64,000 nt of DNA from Leclercia adecarboxylata (GCF_023639785.1 NZ_CP098325.1:558001-622000); one strand, 5' to 3'; numbered from the stretch's first letter, positions 37,563 to 47,174 are shown. Notes: generated by a model from the letters alone, not told the origin. Program-made: numbers and translations.

Positions 37563-37813
37563 TGCCGGTTTGTTCACTCTCCCTTTGGGAGAGGGTTAGG
37601 GTTAGGGGAAACATGTGGCTCAGGTAGTGGTTCCGTTCACTCTAATTTCTGTGCTTCTCTGTTAGCCGCACCACACGTGAACGTGCCAGGGCGGCTCAAT
37701 CGCCACCGCCCTGGCGACCCGGGCTACAGGAAACGACTCAGCGATTTTCAGCCGGACCAGGGTGCGGCTTCAGGTTTGTTGCTTTCAGTTGCTCTGAAAT
37801 CGCTGAATGAACA
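37563..37813. repeat. ~250-bp structured repeat, copy 1 (uninterrupted)
   Basis: These 251 bp recur at 38457-38832 with only a few base changes. Inside are the REP-like CTCTCCC/GGGAGAG hairpin, a perfect 10-bp stem (GCCAGGGCGG / CCGCCCTGGC around 37684-37715) and a third inverted pair (CAGCGATTTTCAG / CTGAAATCGCTG). No convincing gene is encoded. The flanking gene-free stretches 37388-37562 and 37814-38011 show nothing else I can name. Confidence 0.75.
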
Positions 37814-38011
37814 TATTCCAGAAAGCGTGGACGGGGCTGGAGAAGGGGAGCAGGCGATGACTAACATAGGATGTTAAGAATCTCAGGGGTATCGCGATTC
37901 AGAACTGCTTAAAATGACGTTAATATAGCCACTTAATTTTCATGGATTATGGTGAGTACGGACGATGGAAAGTGTAATGAGAATATTGCCAGATGTATTA
38001 GCGCTGATTGA

Positions 38012-38344
38012 ATGATGAATCTCAATAAAAGATTGGCAATACTCGTCAGGTTTGTAATGTTAAGGCCCCTTAAATGGTTGCTTCGCGTTACCCTATTTCT
38101 GGCGATTACGTTTCTGTTTCTGATAAGCGGCATTTTTGATCCACTGGCTGAAAGCCTGAGAGTACCCATCGCCAGGTTCATGACCCGGTTTGTTCATGAT
38201 GATTTAACTCTGTATGCGGATTACTACTCTGACAACCGGGAAAATGCCTGGCTGTATATTTATGTGTTCCTGAATGTCATCGTCGGCATAGTTTCTGTCG
38301 CAGCATTCGAGTTTCTGGCTAAATTAGCCAAAAAGAGTAATTAA
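38012..38344 (+). CDS. small membrane protein of unknown function
   Basis: A 110-residue protein with two predicted helices: residues ~23-42 (LLRVTLFLAITFLFLISGIF) and ~82-102 (WLYIYVFLNVIVGIVSVAAF), and a basic end (KLAKKSN). I do not recognise the family. It is the only gene between the two copies of the ~250-bp repeat and lies on the strand opposite to the hpa genes, so it may be a passenger. A second in-frame ATG follows directly (38015). The base composition is more AT-rich than that of the hpa genes. Confidence 0.6.
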   Translation: MMNLNKRLAILVRFVMLRPLKWLLRVTLFLAITFLFLISGIFDPLAESLRVPIARFMTRFVHDDLTLYADYYSDNRENAWLYIYVFLNVIVGIVSVAAFEFLAKLAKKSN

Positions 38345-38419
38345 CTTCCTGATGATGGTCCGTCTGATGCGGGCTTTTTATTCGGCCTTACCTGGCGTCC
38401 AGCATAGCGCGGTTTAACT

Positions 38420-38449
38420 GCCGGGTGGCGCTGCGCTTACCCGGCCTAC
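38420..38449. repeat. classic REP unit
   Basis: GCCGGGTGGCGCTGCGCTTA followed by CCCGGCCTAC is the standard enterobacterial REP palindrome. It stands just before copy 2 of the larger repeat. Confidence 0.85.
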
Positions 38450-38456
38450 GTGAGTG

Positions 38457-38832
38457 TGCCGGTTTGTTCCCTCTCCCTTTGGGAGAGGGTTAGGGTTAGG
38501 GGAAACATGTGGCTCAGGTAGTGGTTCCGTTCACTCTAATTTCTGTGCTTCTCTGTTAGCCGCACCACACGTGAACGTGCCAGGGCGGCTCAATCGCCAC
38601 CGCCCTGGCGACCCGGGCTCCCGGCAAGAAAATCGCCGCTTCGCGGTGCCTTCGTCTTATTCCTTCCGGCTTTCGGGTCGGGCACCAGCCTGCATCCATG
38701 CAGGCTATGCCCTCTCGGCGCGTCCCTGCGCCTCGCCCCGGCCTACAGGAAACGACTCAGCGATTTTCAGCCGGACCAGGGAGCGGCTTCAGGTTTGTTG
38801 CTTTCAGTTGCTCTGAAATCGCTGAATGAACA
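38457..38832. repeat. ~250-bp structured repeat, copy 2 with a 125-bp insertion
   Basis: This copy matches 37563-37813 end to end, except that 125 bp (38620-38744) are inserted after GACCCGGGCT. The insertion starts CCCGGCAAG and ends CCCCGGCCT, so it is bounded by REP-like sequence. Downstream, 38833-39052 holds no gene that I can support. Confidence 0.75.
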
Positions 38833-39052
38833 GCTCTCAAACTTCTGATTGTCTTGCTTCTGGAAGCATGCTCGCAAAGTTCAAAGTAACCCGATGAAAC
38901 GCGCAATGCACTTTGCGGACGTCTTCTGCAGGCGTTAAACCAGCTTCGTTGTCTGTGTGATGAGGACTTACCGCCGCATCTCGTCGAGCAGCCGATCGCA
39001 GGTGAAAGCGCATGCCTCATTGCTGGCAGGAGACTGTCACGCCGGTGGAGTA

Positions 39053-39111
39053 CGCCCGGGCGCTTACCCGGCCTGTGACTTGTAGCCCCGGTAAGCGCAG
39101 CGCCACCGGGG
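39053..39111. repeat. paired REP units downstream of hpaA
   Basis: A partial unit (GCCCGGGCGCTTACCCGGCC) is followed by a complete one (CCCCGGTAAGCGCAGCGCCA ending CCGGGG) in opposite orientation, a BIME-like arrangement at the 3' end of hpaA. Confidence 0.75.
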
Positions 39112-39129
39112 AAGAAGACCGCAAAGGAT

Positions 39130-40020
39130 TCAGGACACCGGCACCTTCTGCGCCCGATAACTGCTCGGCGAGCACCCCACTAACCGGTTAAAAAACCGCG
39201 CGAAGTAGGCCGGGTCTTTAAACCCCAGTTGCCAGGCGATCTCGTTCACCGCGCTGTCGGAAAAGACCAGCAGCCGTTTGGCTTCACGCAGCTGGCGGTC
39301 GAAGATGAGTCGTTTTGGTGGACGGTTGGCGAAGCGGCGACAGATGTCGGTCAGGCGCGATTCGGTGAGGTGCAGTTCCCGGGCGTAATCGGGCACCGTC
39401 CAGTGCTGGTGGAAGTGCCCGTCGACCATCTGATTGAAGCGCTGGAACAGCTTCAGCTCGCCGCGCATGCCGTTCGCGGCGTGGTCGTCGAGCTTCGCAT
39501 TGCGCAGCAGCAGGGTAAACACCGCCTGCGCCAGCAGCACCAGCGTATGTTCCCGTCCGGGCAGCTCCCCGGTGGACTCCCGTTCAATCAGCCGCCAGTA
39601 GTGGCTGAGTGCCGCCAGCTCGTCCGGTTTATCGGCTAATGAAAGGCACATACCCGGCAGCCCGAAGGTCTCCCGGGTGCCGGGATAGAGCACTTCCAGC
39701 AGCGGCCAGATCAGGTCTTCGTGCACCGTCAGCACGTGCCCGTCGCTGTCCGATTCGGTGAAAAACGCGTGCGGCACCGAAGGTGGGGTAAGGACAAACA
39801 GCGGCGCCTGCACCGAGTAGCGGTGCTCGTCCAGCTGGAGCGCGATCTGCCCGGTATCAAGAAAGTGCATCTGAAAATAGTGGTCATGGCGATGGGCCTG
39901 CATATCGCGGCCAAAAAAGGCCGCCATGCGGGCAAACGACTGATAATGCACATCGTCAGTACCCAGACTCTCGTCGTACTCTTTGCTGATATCGATATTG
40001 GCAATCGGGCTCTGGCACAT
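39130..40020 (-). CDS. hpaA: HpaA, AraC-family activator of hpaBC
   Basis: A 296-residue AraC/XylS-type activator, the same length as E. coli W HpaA. The N-terminal cupin-like domain (HRHDHYFQMHFLDTG near residue 40) binds the aromatic inducer. The C-terminal domain has the paired helix-turn-helices, with NEIAWQLGFKDPAYFARFFNR near 262. It activates hpaBC in response to hydroxyphenylacetates. It lies 9 bp downstream of hpaX. Two repeats and a small gene now separate it from hpaB. Confidence 0.94.
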   Translation of the reverse strand: MCQSPIANIDISKEYDESLGTDDVHYQSFARMAAFFGRDMQAHRHDHYFQMHFLDTGQIALQLDEHRYSVQAPLFVLTPPSVPHAFFTESDSDGHVLTVHEDLIWPLLEVLYPGTRETFGLPGMCLSLADKPDELAALSHYWRLIERESTGELPGREHTLVLLAQAVFTLLLRNAKLDDHAANGMRGELKLFQRFNQMVDGHFHQHWTVPDYARELHLTESRLTDICRRFANRPPKRLIFDRQLREAKRLLVFSDSAVNEIAWQLGFKDPAYFARFFNRLVGCSPSSYRAQKVPVS

Positions 40021-40029
40021 AACCGCTCC

Positions 40030-41376
40030 TCAGTGGATCTTCTGCGTCGCCATGTCCGGCACGCTCTCACGGCTCTCCTGCCGGGTCATCGGAATACGCG
40101 TCAGCACCAGCGCACCCACCACCAGCAGCCCGGCCACAAACCACAGCCCGGAGCTGAAGCTGCCGGTGGCGTCGCGCAGGATGCCGATCAGCAGCGGGCT
40201 GACGGCGGAGCCGACGTTGCCGATGGCGTTGATCACCGCCAGCGCCACCGCCCGGGACTGCAGGCTAATAACCTGATCCGGGGTGGTCCAGAATATCGCC
40301 ATGGCGGTAAAGGATCCGGTTGAGGCCATAATGATGCCAAGCAGCTGGATCAGGCTGTGATCGGTCGCCGACGCCAGCAGCCATCCTGCCGCCGCAAACA
40401 GATACGGCAGGATAGTGTGCTTTTTTCGCTCTTTTAACCTGTCGGAGCGACGGCTCCACCAGATCATCCCGAGGATGGTGCAAAACTGCGGGATCGCCGC
40501 CAGCAGGCCAATCACGATATTGCTGCTGCCGGTGTTAAAGCTCTGCAGGATCTGCGGCGTCCAGATATTGATGGCGCTCAGGGTGTTGGTCAGGCAGAAG
40601 TAGGCCAGGGTGTAGAGCAGCACCGCCGGGGTCAATATTTCACGCAGCGTCGAGCGCGGGGTGGCGGCGTGGGCGATGGCGCTCTCCTGCTCCCGGTCGA
40701 TCATCCTCTTCAGGGTCTGCTTCTCTTCGTCGTCAAGCCAGGTCGCCTGATCCGGCGTGTCGTTGAGGAAGAACCAGGTCACCACGCCGAGCACCACCGA
40801 CGGCAGCCCCTCCAGCAGGAACAGCCACTGCCAGCCCTTCAGGTTCCACAGGCCGTCCATCGCCAGAATGTAGCCCGACAGGATCGAGCCCAGCATCATG
40901 GTCACCGGCATGGCGATCATAAACAGCGCGTTGGCGCGGGCACGGTGATAGGCGGGGAACCACCAGGTGAGATAAACCAGGATCCCCGGCAGGAACCCGG
41001 CTTCGGCAATGCCCACCAGCATACGCAGCACGTAAAGCGTTTCCGGGCTGGTGGCGAACATGGTGCAGGTGGAGGCGATGCCCCACACCACCATGATCCC
41101 GGCGATCCAGCGGCGCGCGCCGATCTTCGCCAGCATGATGTTGCTGGGGATGCCGCACAGCACGTAGGTCACATAAAACAAGGTTGCGGCCAGGCCAAAC
41201 ATGGTGGAGGTGAGGCCCAGATCTTTGCCCATCGTCAGCCCGGCGAAGCCGATGTTGATGCGGTCGAGAAACGAAAAGACAAACAGAATAAAGAGAAACA
41301 CGATCAGGCGGCGAAACAGCTTATTGATAACGCGATGTTCAACGGCTTTATTATCTTGCAGGGTAGAGGTCGTCAT
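40030..41376 (-). CDS. hpaX: HpaX, 4-hydroxyphenylacetate permease (MFS)
   Basis: A 448-residue major-facilitator protein of the anion:cation symporter family with about 12 helices. Typical are FLDRINIGFAGLTM near residue 42, NIMLAKIGARRWIAG near 80 and WWFPAYHRARANALF near 138. It brings 4-hydroxyphenylacetate into the cell. It lies between hpaI (21 bp) and hpaA (9 bp). Confidence 0.94.
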   Translation of the reverse strand: MTTSTLQDNKAVEHRVINKLFRRLIVFLFILFVFSFLDRINIGFAGLTMGKDLGLTSTMFGLAATLFYVTYVLCGIPSNIMLAKIGARRWIAGIMVVWGIASTCTMFATSPETLYVLRMLVGIAEAGFLPGILVYLTWWFPAYHRARANALFMIAMPVTMMLGSILSGYILAMDGLWNLKGWQWLFLLEGLPSVVLGVVTWFFLNDTPDQATWLDDEEKQTLKRMIDREQESAIAHAATPRSTLREILTPAVLLYTLAYFCLTNTLSAINIWTPQILQSFNTGSSNIVIGLLAAIPQFCTILGMIWWSRRSDRLKERKKHTILPYLFAAAGWLLASATDHSLIQLLGIIMASTGSFTAMAIFWTTPDQVISLQSRAVALAVINAIGNVGSAVSPLLIGILRDATGSFSSGLWFVAGLLVVGALVLTRIPMTRQESRESVPDMATQKIH

Positions 41377-41397
41377 GGTGCACTCCAGATCTTACAT

Positions 41398-42195
41398 TCA
41401 GTAGACGGATTTATTGTTATTAACTGACGTAACCGGTTTATCGATAAAGCGTGCTGCCAGCGCTTCGGCACCGCGGGCGAGCAGGGTGGTATCCACGCCG
41501 ACGGCGACAAACAGCGCCCCGAGTTCAAGGTAGCGACGGGCCAGCTGCTCGTTTGCCATCAGGATGCCGGGAGCTTTGCCGGCAGCCCGGATCTGCGCGA
41601 TCGCCTGTTCAATGGCGGCCTGCACCTCCGGGTGCTGGGGGTTACCGGCAAAGCCCATGTCGGCGCTGAGATCCGCCGGGCCGATAAACACTCCGTCCAC
41701 CCCTTCCACATCCAGGATCTGCGGCAGGTTTTTCAGCGCCTCGCGGGTTTCAATTTGCACCAGCACGCACATGGCGTCGTTGGCCTGCTGCAGGTAATCC
41801 GGGATGCGGTTCCAGCGCGAGGCGCGGGCCAGGGCACTTCCCACGCCGCGAATACCCGCGGGGGGATAGCGGGTGGCGCGCACCGCCAGCCGCGCTTCGT
41901 CGGCGTTTTGCACCATCGGCAACAGCAGGGTTTGCGCCCCGACGTCCAGCAGCTGTTTGATCTGCACCGGATCGTTCCACGGGGGGCGCACCACCGGCTG
42001 GCTGGGGTAGGGGGCGATGGCCTGCAGCTGGGTCAGGACGGTCTGCACACTGTTGGGGGCGTGCTCGCCGTCGATCAGCAGCCAGTCGAAACCGGCCCCG
42101 GCCAGCAGCTCGGCGCTGTAGCTGCTGGTGAGCCCCAGCCATAAGCCGATCTGCGGTTTGCCCGCTTTCAGCGCGTTTTTGAAGGCGTTTTCCAT
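41398..42195 (-). CDS. hpaI: HpaI (HpcH), 4-hydroxy-2-oxoheptane-1,7-dioate aldolase
   Basis: A 265-residue metal-dependent class II pyruvate aldolase. Motifs are LIDGEHAPN near residue 41, QIETREAL near 147 and [12 protein letters not shown] near 170, with the metal-binding Glu and Asp. It yields pyruvate and succinate semialdehyde, the last step of the pathway. I start at 42195 ([12 protein letters not shown]), 10 bp after the hpaH stop; the frame extends six codons upstream. Confidence 0.95.
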   Translation of the reverse strand: MENAFKNALKAGKPQIGLWLGLTSSYSAELLAGAGFDWLLIDGEHAPNSVQTVLTQLQAIAPYPSQPVVRPPWNDPVQIKQLLDVGAQTLLLPMVQNADEARLAVRATRYPPAGIRGVGSALARASRWNRIPDYLQQANDAMCVLVQIETREALKNLPQILDVEGVDGVFIGPADLSADMGFAGNPQHPEVQAAIEQAIAQIRAAGKAPGILMANEQLARRYLELGALFVAVGVDTTLLARGAEALAARFIDKPVTSVNNNKSVY

Positions 42196-42205
42196 GGTCG
42201 TCTCC

Positions 42206-43009
42206 TTATACAAAGCGGCAGCTGATGGAGCCCATGTTGCCGTAGTCGACGTGGAAGGTGTCGCCCTTGCTCGCCGCCACCGGGCGGGTAAAGGAGCCGC
42301 CGAGGATGATCTGGCCCGGTTCCAGCTGCACGTCGTAGGGTGCCAGCTTGTTCGCCAGCCACGCCACGCCGTTCGCCGGGTGGTTGAGCACCCCTGCGGC
42401 GACGCCGGTCTCCTCGATCACGCCGTTGCGGTAGAGCAGGGCGGAGATCCAGCGCAGATCCAGCTCGTCAGGACGGATCGGGCGGCCACCGAGGATCACC
42501 CCGGCGTTGGCGGCGTTATCGGAGATGGTGTCGAACACCTTGCGCGGGCGCTGTGTTTCCGGGTCGATGTTGTGGCAGCGGGCGTCGATCAGCTCCAGCG
42601 CCGGGATGACGTAATCCGTGGCGTTGTAGACGTCGAACATCGTGCAGTTTGGGCCGCGCAGGGGTTTGGCCAGCACGAAGGCCAGCTCCACTTCAATGCG
42701 CGGGACGATAAAGCGGTCGGTGGGGATATCGCTGCCGTCGTGGAAGAACATGTCGTCGAGCAGGGCCCCGTAGTCCGGCTCGCTGATCTGCGAGCTGGCC
42801 TGCATCGCTTTTGAGGTCAGGCCGATTTTGTGGCCCTTGAGCACGCGCCCTTCGGCGATCTTCAGGTTCACCCACTCGCGCTGGACGGCGTAGGCGTCCT
42901 CGATGGTGATGGCCGGGTAATCCAGCGAGATCGCACGGATCTGCTCCCGGGTCTGTTCCGCCTGATGCAGGCGATGAGCAATCAGGGTATGGGTGTGTTT
43001 ATCGAGCAT
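42206..43009 (-). CDS. hpaH: HpaH (HpcG), 2-oxo-hept-4-ene-1,7-dioate hydratase
   Basis: A 267-residue hydratase of the FAH-like/2-oxopent-4-enoate hydratase superfamily. Blocks include [12 protein letters not shown] near residue 60 and [13 protein letters not shown] near 106, which carry metal ligands. I start at 43009 ([13 protein letters not shown]), which gives the family length; the open frame runs on through the REP region and is not coding there. It is separated from hpaF by 115 bp that hold two REP-like hairpins. Confidence 0.95.
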   Translation of the reverse strand: MLDKHTHTLIAHRLHQAEQTREQIRAISLDYPAITIEDAYAVQREWVNLKIAEGRVLKGHKIGLTSKAMQASSQISEPDYGALLDDMFFHDGSDIPTDRFIVPRIEVELAFVLAKPLRGPNCTMFDVYNATDYVIPALELIDARCHNIDPETQRPRKVFDTISDNAANAGVILGGRPIRPDELDLRWISALLYRNGVIEETGVAAGVLNHPANGVAWLANKLAPYDVQLEPGQIILGGSFTRPVAASKGDTFHVDYGNMGSISCRFV

Positions 43010-43033
43010 GGCGGTATCCTGTGGCATTGCATT

Positions 43034-43114
43034 GCCGGGTGGCGCTGCGCTTACCCGGCCTACGGTTCGGGTTTGTTTTCTCCCTCTCCCTGTGGGAGAG
43101 GGCCGGGGTGAGGG
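43034..43114. repeat. REP unit plus REP-like hairpin between hpaF and hpaH
   Basis: 43034-43063 is a classic REP palindrome (GCCGGGTGGCGCTGCGCTTA, then CCCGGC). 43082-43102 is the CCCTCTCCC/GGGAGAGGG hairpin with loop TGT, followed by CCGGGGTGAGGG. Both lie inside the hpaGEDFHIX transcript. Confidence 0.8.
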
Positions 43115-43124
43115 CATCAGGCGG

Positions 43125-43505
43125 CTACGTAAACAACCCGTGTACGTTGTTTTGTTTGTAATTGAGCGTCGGGTGCAGTTCGTCGAGCTCAAACGACAGC
43201 GCCAGATAGCGGGCGGCCATGAGGTCGGCAAAATGCGCTTTGATCAGCGCGAACAGCATTTCACCCACCTCTTCCCGGCTCTCCAGGCTGCGCCCGGCGC
43301 CGATTTTCAGCGTCATATGCACAAAGGCGTAATCCTGCTTGCCGTCCGCCATCTGCCAGGTATCCACCCAGTGCGCGCGGCTGCGGATGCCGCCGAGCGG
43401 GAAGATGCCGGTGGCGGCCAGCGCCTCGTTGACGCAGGCAAAGAGGCCCGGCAGATCCGCCTGGTCGCGGATGTTCTCGGTACATTCGACAATAAAGTGC
43501 GGCAT
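43125..43505 (-). CDS. hpaF: HpaF, 5-carboxymethyl-2-hydroxymuconate delta-isomerase
   Basis: A 126-residue tautomerase-superfamily enzyme. The catalytic Pro1 follows the start ([13 protein letters not shown]); the body has [15 protein letters not shown] near residue 42 and [13 protein letters not shown] near 75. It isomerises the ring-cleavage intermediate in homoprotocatechuate breakdown. It lies 9 bp after hpaD. Confidence 0.95.
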   Translation of the reverse strand: MPHFIVECTENIRDQADLPGLFACVNEALAATGIFPLGGIRSRAHWVDTWQMADGKQDYAFVHMTLKIGAGRSLESREEVGEMLFALIKAHFADLMAARYLALSFELDELHPTLNYKQNNVHGLFT

Positions 43506-43514
43506 GGGGCGTCC

Positions 43515-44366
43515 TTATGCGGGTAGAGGGAAAACGGCGTTAACCTGGCCAGTGCCGGAGCTCGGAAACAGCTCGGTGAGAAACTCCACCTTGCCGTCGT
43601 AGTTGTCCCAGCCGAGCATGCCCAGCAGCATCACCGTGTCGTGCATGTTCCCCTCGCCGTAGCAGTAGTCGGCGTACTCCGGCAGCATGCTGCAAAATTC
43701 TTTGAACTGGCCCTCGCGCCACAGCTTCACCACGCGCTCGTCCATCTGGCGGTCGAACTCGCGGGTGTAGCTGTTCATCCCCTCTTCGGCGCGCTGGTCG
43801 TCAATGAAGCGGTGCGACAGCGAACCGCTGGCGAGCACCGCCACGGTGCCGTCATATTTTTCGATGGCGCTGAGGATGGCCTCGCCCAGCCTGCGGCTGT
43901 CGGCAAAGTCATGCACGGTGCAGAAGGCGGAAATGGACACCACTTTGAAATGTTTATCTGCGTTCATGTAGCGCATCGGCACCAGGGTGCCGTACTCCAG
44001 CTTCAGGCTCGGGATGTTGTGCGCTTTGGCGCGCACGCCCTTTGCCACCGCCTCGTCGGCGATAAGCTGACCCAGCGCCGGGTTACCGTCGTAGTCGTAG
44101 GTCATGTCGCGGATAAAGTGCGGCAGCTCGTTGCTGGTGTAGACGCCTTTAAAATGGTCCGCACAGTTGATGTGATAGGCGCTGTTCACCAGCCAGTGGG
44201 TGTCGAAGACGATGATGGTATCGACGCCCATCTCGCGGCAGCGCCTGCCGATCTCTTTATGGCCGTCGATGGCCCCCTGGCGGCAGCCAAAGTTTTTACC
44301 CGGTATCTCAGAGAGATACATCGACGGAACGTGCGTGATTTTTGCTGCTAACGCTAACTTGCCCAT
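43515..44366 (-). CDS. hpaD: HpaD, 3,4-dihydroxyphenylacetate 2,3-dioxygenase
   Basis: A 283-residue class III (LigB-type) extradiol dioxygenase, as in E. coli W. Metal-ligand regions include KITHVPSMYLSE near residue 9 and IIVFDTHWLVNSAYH near 51. It opens the ring of homoprotocatechuate using Fe(II) and oxygen. It is one base from hpaE. Confidence 0.95.
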   Translation of the reverse strand: MGKLALAAKITHVPSMYLSEIPGKNFGCRQGAIDGHKEIGRRCREMGVDTIIVFDTHWLVNSAYHINCADHFKGVYTSNELPHFIRDMTYDYDGNPALGQLIADEAVAKGVRAKAHNIPSLKLEYGTLVPMRYMNADKHFKVVSISAFCTVHDFADSRRLGEAILSAIEKYDGTVAVLASGSLSHRFIDDQRAEEGMNSYTREFDRQMDERVVKLWREGQFKEFCSMLPEYADYCYGEGNMHDTVMLLGMLGWDNYDGKVEFLTELFPSSGTGQVNAVFPLPA

Positions 44367-44367
44367 T

Positions 44368-45834
44368 TCATACCCCCCATTTTGGGATCGGATGGTCGCC
44401 CATCGAGATACAGACGTTTTTCATCTCGGCGAACACCTCAAAGCTGTACTCACCGCCTTCGCGGCCGGTGCCGGAGGCCTTCACACCGCCAAACGGCTGG
44501 CGCAGATCGCGCACGTTCTGGGTGTTTACAAACACCATGCCCGCTTCGATGTTGCGCGCCAGACGCAGCACTTTGCTCACGTCCTGGGTCCAGATATAGG
44601 ACGCCAGACCGTACTCAACATCGTTGGCCAGGCGCAGCCCTTCCGCTTCGTCCTTAAACGGCAGCAGACAGGCGACCGGCCCGAAGATCTCCTCCTGGGC
44701 CACGCGCATCCGGTTGTCGACATCCGCCAGCACCGTCGGGCGCAGGAAGTGGCCGCCCTTCAGGTGTGCAGGCAGATCCGCCGGTTTATCCGGGCCGCCC
44801 GCCAGCAGAGTGGCGCCCTCTTCAATGCCAAGGCGGATATAGCCCGAGACTTTCTCCCAGTGCTGCTGGCTGATAAGGGCCCCGATCTGGGTGTTCGGAT
44901 CGGTGGGATCGCCCACGCGCAGGCGGTTGGCGCGCTCGGCAAAGCGCTTCACGAACTCCGGGTAGATGCTCTGCTGAATAAAGATGCGTGAGCCCGCGGT
45001 GCAGCGTTCGCCGTTGATGGAGAAGATGGTGAACAGGGCGGCATCCAGGGCACGTTCGATATCGGCATCTTCAAACACCAGCACCGGGGATTTCCCCCCC
45101 AGCTCCATGGAGTATTTTTTCAGGCCCGCGCTCTGCATGATGCGTCGTCCGGTGGCGGTGCCGCCGGTGAACGACACCGCGCGCACGTCGTGATGGCGCA
45201 CCAGCGCGTCGCCCGCCGTCGCGCCATAGCCCTGCACCACGTTCAGCACCCCCGCCGGAATGCCCGCCTCCAGCGCCAGCTCCCCCAGACGGTCGGCGGT
45301 CAGCGGGGAGAGTTCAGACATCTTCAGCACCGCGGTGTTGCCTAAGGCCAGACAGGGAGCCACCTTCCAGGTGGCGGTCATAAAGGGCACGTTCCACGGC
45401 GACACCAGGGCGCAAACCCCCACGGGCTGTACCAGGGTGTAGTTCAGCATCTTGTCGTCGACCGGGTAGGTCTTGCCGTTCATCTGCTGGCACACTTCGG
45501 CAAAGAATTCGAAGTTATGTGAAGCGCGCGGGATCAGCACGTTTTTGGTCTGGTGGATTGGCAGGCCGGTGTCCGCGGTTTCCATGGCGGCGATCTCCGG
45601 CACGTTCTGGTCGATCAGATCTCCCAGACGGCGCATCAGGCGCGCGCGCTCTTTCATCGGCAGGTTGGCCCATTTCGGGAAGGCCGCTTTCGCCGCCTCT
45701 ACCGCCTGATTGATCTCGGCTTCGCCGCCGGAGGCCACTTCCGCCAGCACCTCCCCGGTGGCCGGGTTGGTGGTGTGGAAAGTGTCGTTACCCGCTACGT
45801 TTTTACCGTTGATCCAGTGGTTAATCTTTTTCAT
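44368..45834 (-). CDS. hpaE: HpaE, 5-carboxymethyl-2-hydroxymuconate-semialdehyde dehydrogenase
   Basis: A 488-residue aldehyde dehydrogenase. SPWNVPFMTATWK lies near residue 145, the general-base Glu in MELGGKSP near 252 and the catalytic Cys in NGERCTAGSR near 288. It oxidises the ring-cleavage product. Its ATG overlaps the hpaG stop by one base (TAATG). Confidence 0.95.
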   Translation of the reverse strand: MKKINHWINGKNVAGNDTFHTTNPATGEVLAEVASGGEAEINQAVEAAKAAFPKWANLPMKERARLMRRLGDLIDQNVPEIAAMETADTGLPIHQTKNVLIPRASHNFEFFAEVCQQMNGKTYPVDDKMLNYTLVQPVGVCALVSPWNVPFMTATWKVAPCLALGNTAVLKMSELSPLTADRLGELALEAGIPAGVLNVVQGYGATAGDALVRHHDVRAVSFTGGTATGRRIMQSAGLKKYSMELGGKSPVLVFEDADIERALDAALFTIFSINGERCTAGSRIFIQQSIYPEFVKRFAERANRLRVGDPTDPNTQIGALISQQHWEKVSGYIRLGIEEGATLLAGGPDKPADLPAHLKGGHFLRPTVLADVDNRMRVAQEEIFGPVACLLPFKDEAEGLRLANDVEYGLASYIWTQDVSKVLRLARNIEAGMVFVNTQNVRDLRQPFGGVKASGTGREGGEYSFEVFAEMKNVCISMGDHPIPKWGV

Positions 45835-47120
45835 TACCTTGTCTCCTCGCTGACAATCCGGTTGACCAGACGGCCAACGCCTTCCACTTCCACCACCACG
45901 TCGTCCCCCGGGCGCACGTCGGCCAGCCCTTTCGGCGTGCCGGTGGCGATCATGTCCCCCGGTTGCAGGGTCATAAATTCGCTCAAGTACGCGATCAGGA
46001 ACGGGATGCTGAAGATCAGATCCCGGGTGCTGCCCTGCTGGCGCAGCTCGCCGTTCACCCAGGTGCGCAGGGTGAGGTTGTGCGGGTCGGCAATCGCCGA
46101 TTTATCCACGATATCCGGGCCGATGGGCGTCAGGCCGTCGCGGCTTTTTACCCGCAGGTTAGGGCGGTAGTAGTTCTCCAGATAGTCGCGGATCGCGTAG
46201 TCGTTGCAGACCGTGTAGCCCGCCACATAGTCCATGGCGTCGGCTTCGGTAACATTGCGGGCGGTTTTGCCAATCACCACCACCAGCTCGGCTTCGTAGT
46301 GCATGTACTCCACGTTGTCCGGGCGCACGGAGGTCTGGTTGTGTTCGTTAAAGGTGTTCGGCGCCTTGATAAACACCAGCGGCTCGGTAGGCGGCTTGAA
46401 GTCCAGCTCGCTGGCGTGATCGGCGTAGTTCAGCCCCAGCGCAAACAGAGTGCCGCTGGTGGAGAGCGGCCAGGCAAAGGTGCGGTTTTTCGGCAGCTCG
46501 CGGGCGTGAATTACGCTGTTTTCCAGCGTCGGCAGGCCGGCGGCCAGCACGCGTACGCTATCGCCGGGGTTCAGGGCCACACGAGACTGCGGGGTGCCCA
46601 GCAGAATGGCGTCGCCGGGATTCAGGGTGGCGAAGGCGCTCAGCTCGCTCAGCAGGGTGGCGGCGTTACGCTGCAGATCGGCGGTGTTCCAGCGATCCAC
46701 CTCCCGGCCGTTGATCTCGGTGGTGATGGTCAGGTTATCGACGCTGTTTATCGCCGCCATCTCGCCCAGCGGGCAAAACCCGTCCCGACATTTGGCTTTA
46801 ATCGCCGGGCGGTAGAAGCTCTCTTCCGGCAGGCTCACCTCGTTCGCGAGAGCATACCCGGCGATGTATTCCGCCGCCTCTTCCGGGCTTATTTTGCTCG
46901 CGGTTTTGCCCACAATCAGTGCCACGGTCGCGCCGCTCAGCACCTGTTCCCCTTCCGGATGCGGGATGGCATCGCCGGAGCGGATCAGGGTATTGCGGGG
47001 TTTGATAAACCAGACGGCGGTTTTCGGCGGCGTGTTGTAAGGGGGCTGGTTAAATGCGTCGCGCCAGGCGTCGAGCTGGCTGCGGTGATTGAGTGCCACC
47101 GCGAAAACAGTACCTTTCAT
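45834..47120 (-). CDS. hpaG: HpaG, bifunctional isomerase/decarboxylase
   Basis: A 428-residue protein made of two fused FAH-like domains (about 1-205 and 215-428). Each has a lid and metal-binding segment, seen as KARNVTEADAMDYVAGYTVC in the second and KTASKISPEEAAEYIAGYAL in the first. It carries out 2-hydroxyhepta-2,4-diene-1,7-dioate isomerisation and decarboxylation. It is the first gene of the hpaGEDFHIX(A) operon and diverges from hpaR across 272 bp that hold the HpaR operators. Confidence 0.95.
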   Translation of the reverse strand: MKGTVFAVALNHRSQLDAWRDAFNQPPYNTPPKTAVWFIKPRNTLIRSGDAIPHPEGEQVLSGATVALIVGKTASKISPEEAAEYIAGYALANEVSLPEESFYRPAIKAKCRDGFCPLGEMAAINSVDNLTITTEINGREVDRWNTADLQRNAATLLSELSAFATLNPGDAILLGTPQSRVALNPGDSVRVLAAGLPTLENSVIHARELPKNRTFAWPLSTSGTLFALGLNYADHASELDFKPPTEPLVFIKAPNTFNEHNQTSVRPDNVEYMHYEAELVVVIGKTARNVTEADAMDYVAGYTVCNDYAIRDYLENYYRPNLRVKSRDGLTPIGPDIVDKSAIADPHNLTLRTWVNGELRQQGSTRDLIFSIPFLIAYLSEFMTLQPGDMIATGTPKGLADVRPGDDVVVEVEGVGRLVNRIVSEETR

Positions 47121-47156
47121 TCCTTTCTCCTCTGGCCCGCGTACCGGGTTTTGAGT

Positions 47157-47174
47157 TCATTAATATATTAATGA
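47157..47174. promoter_or_regulatory. HpaR operator candidate 1 (perfect 18-bp palindrome)
   Basis: TCATTAATATATTAATGA is a perfect palindrome 37 bp before the hpaG start. MarR-type repressors such as HpaR bind sites of this form; in E. coli W, HpaR binds two sites in this intergenic region. Confidence 0.7.

Noticed and set aside
45963..47171. A 402-codon plus-strand frame opposite hpaG
   Set aside because: Antisense shadow; hpaG matches its family over its full length.
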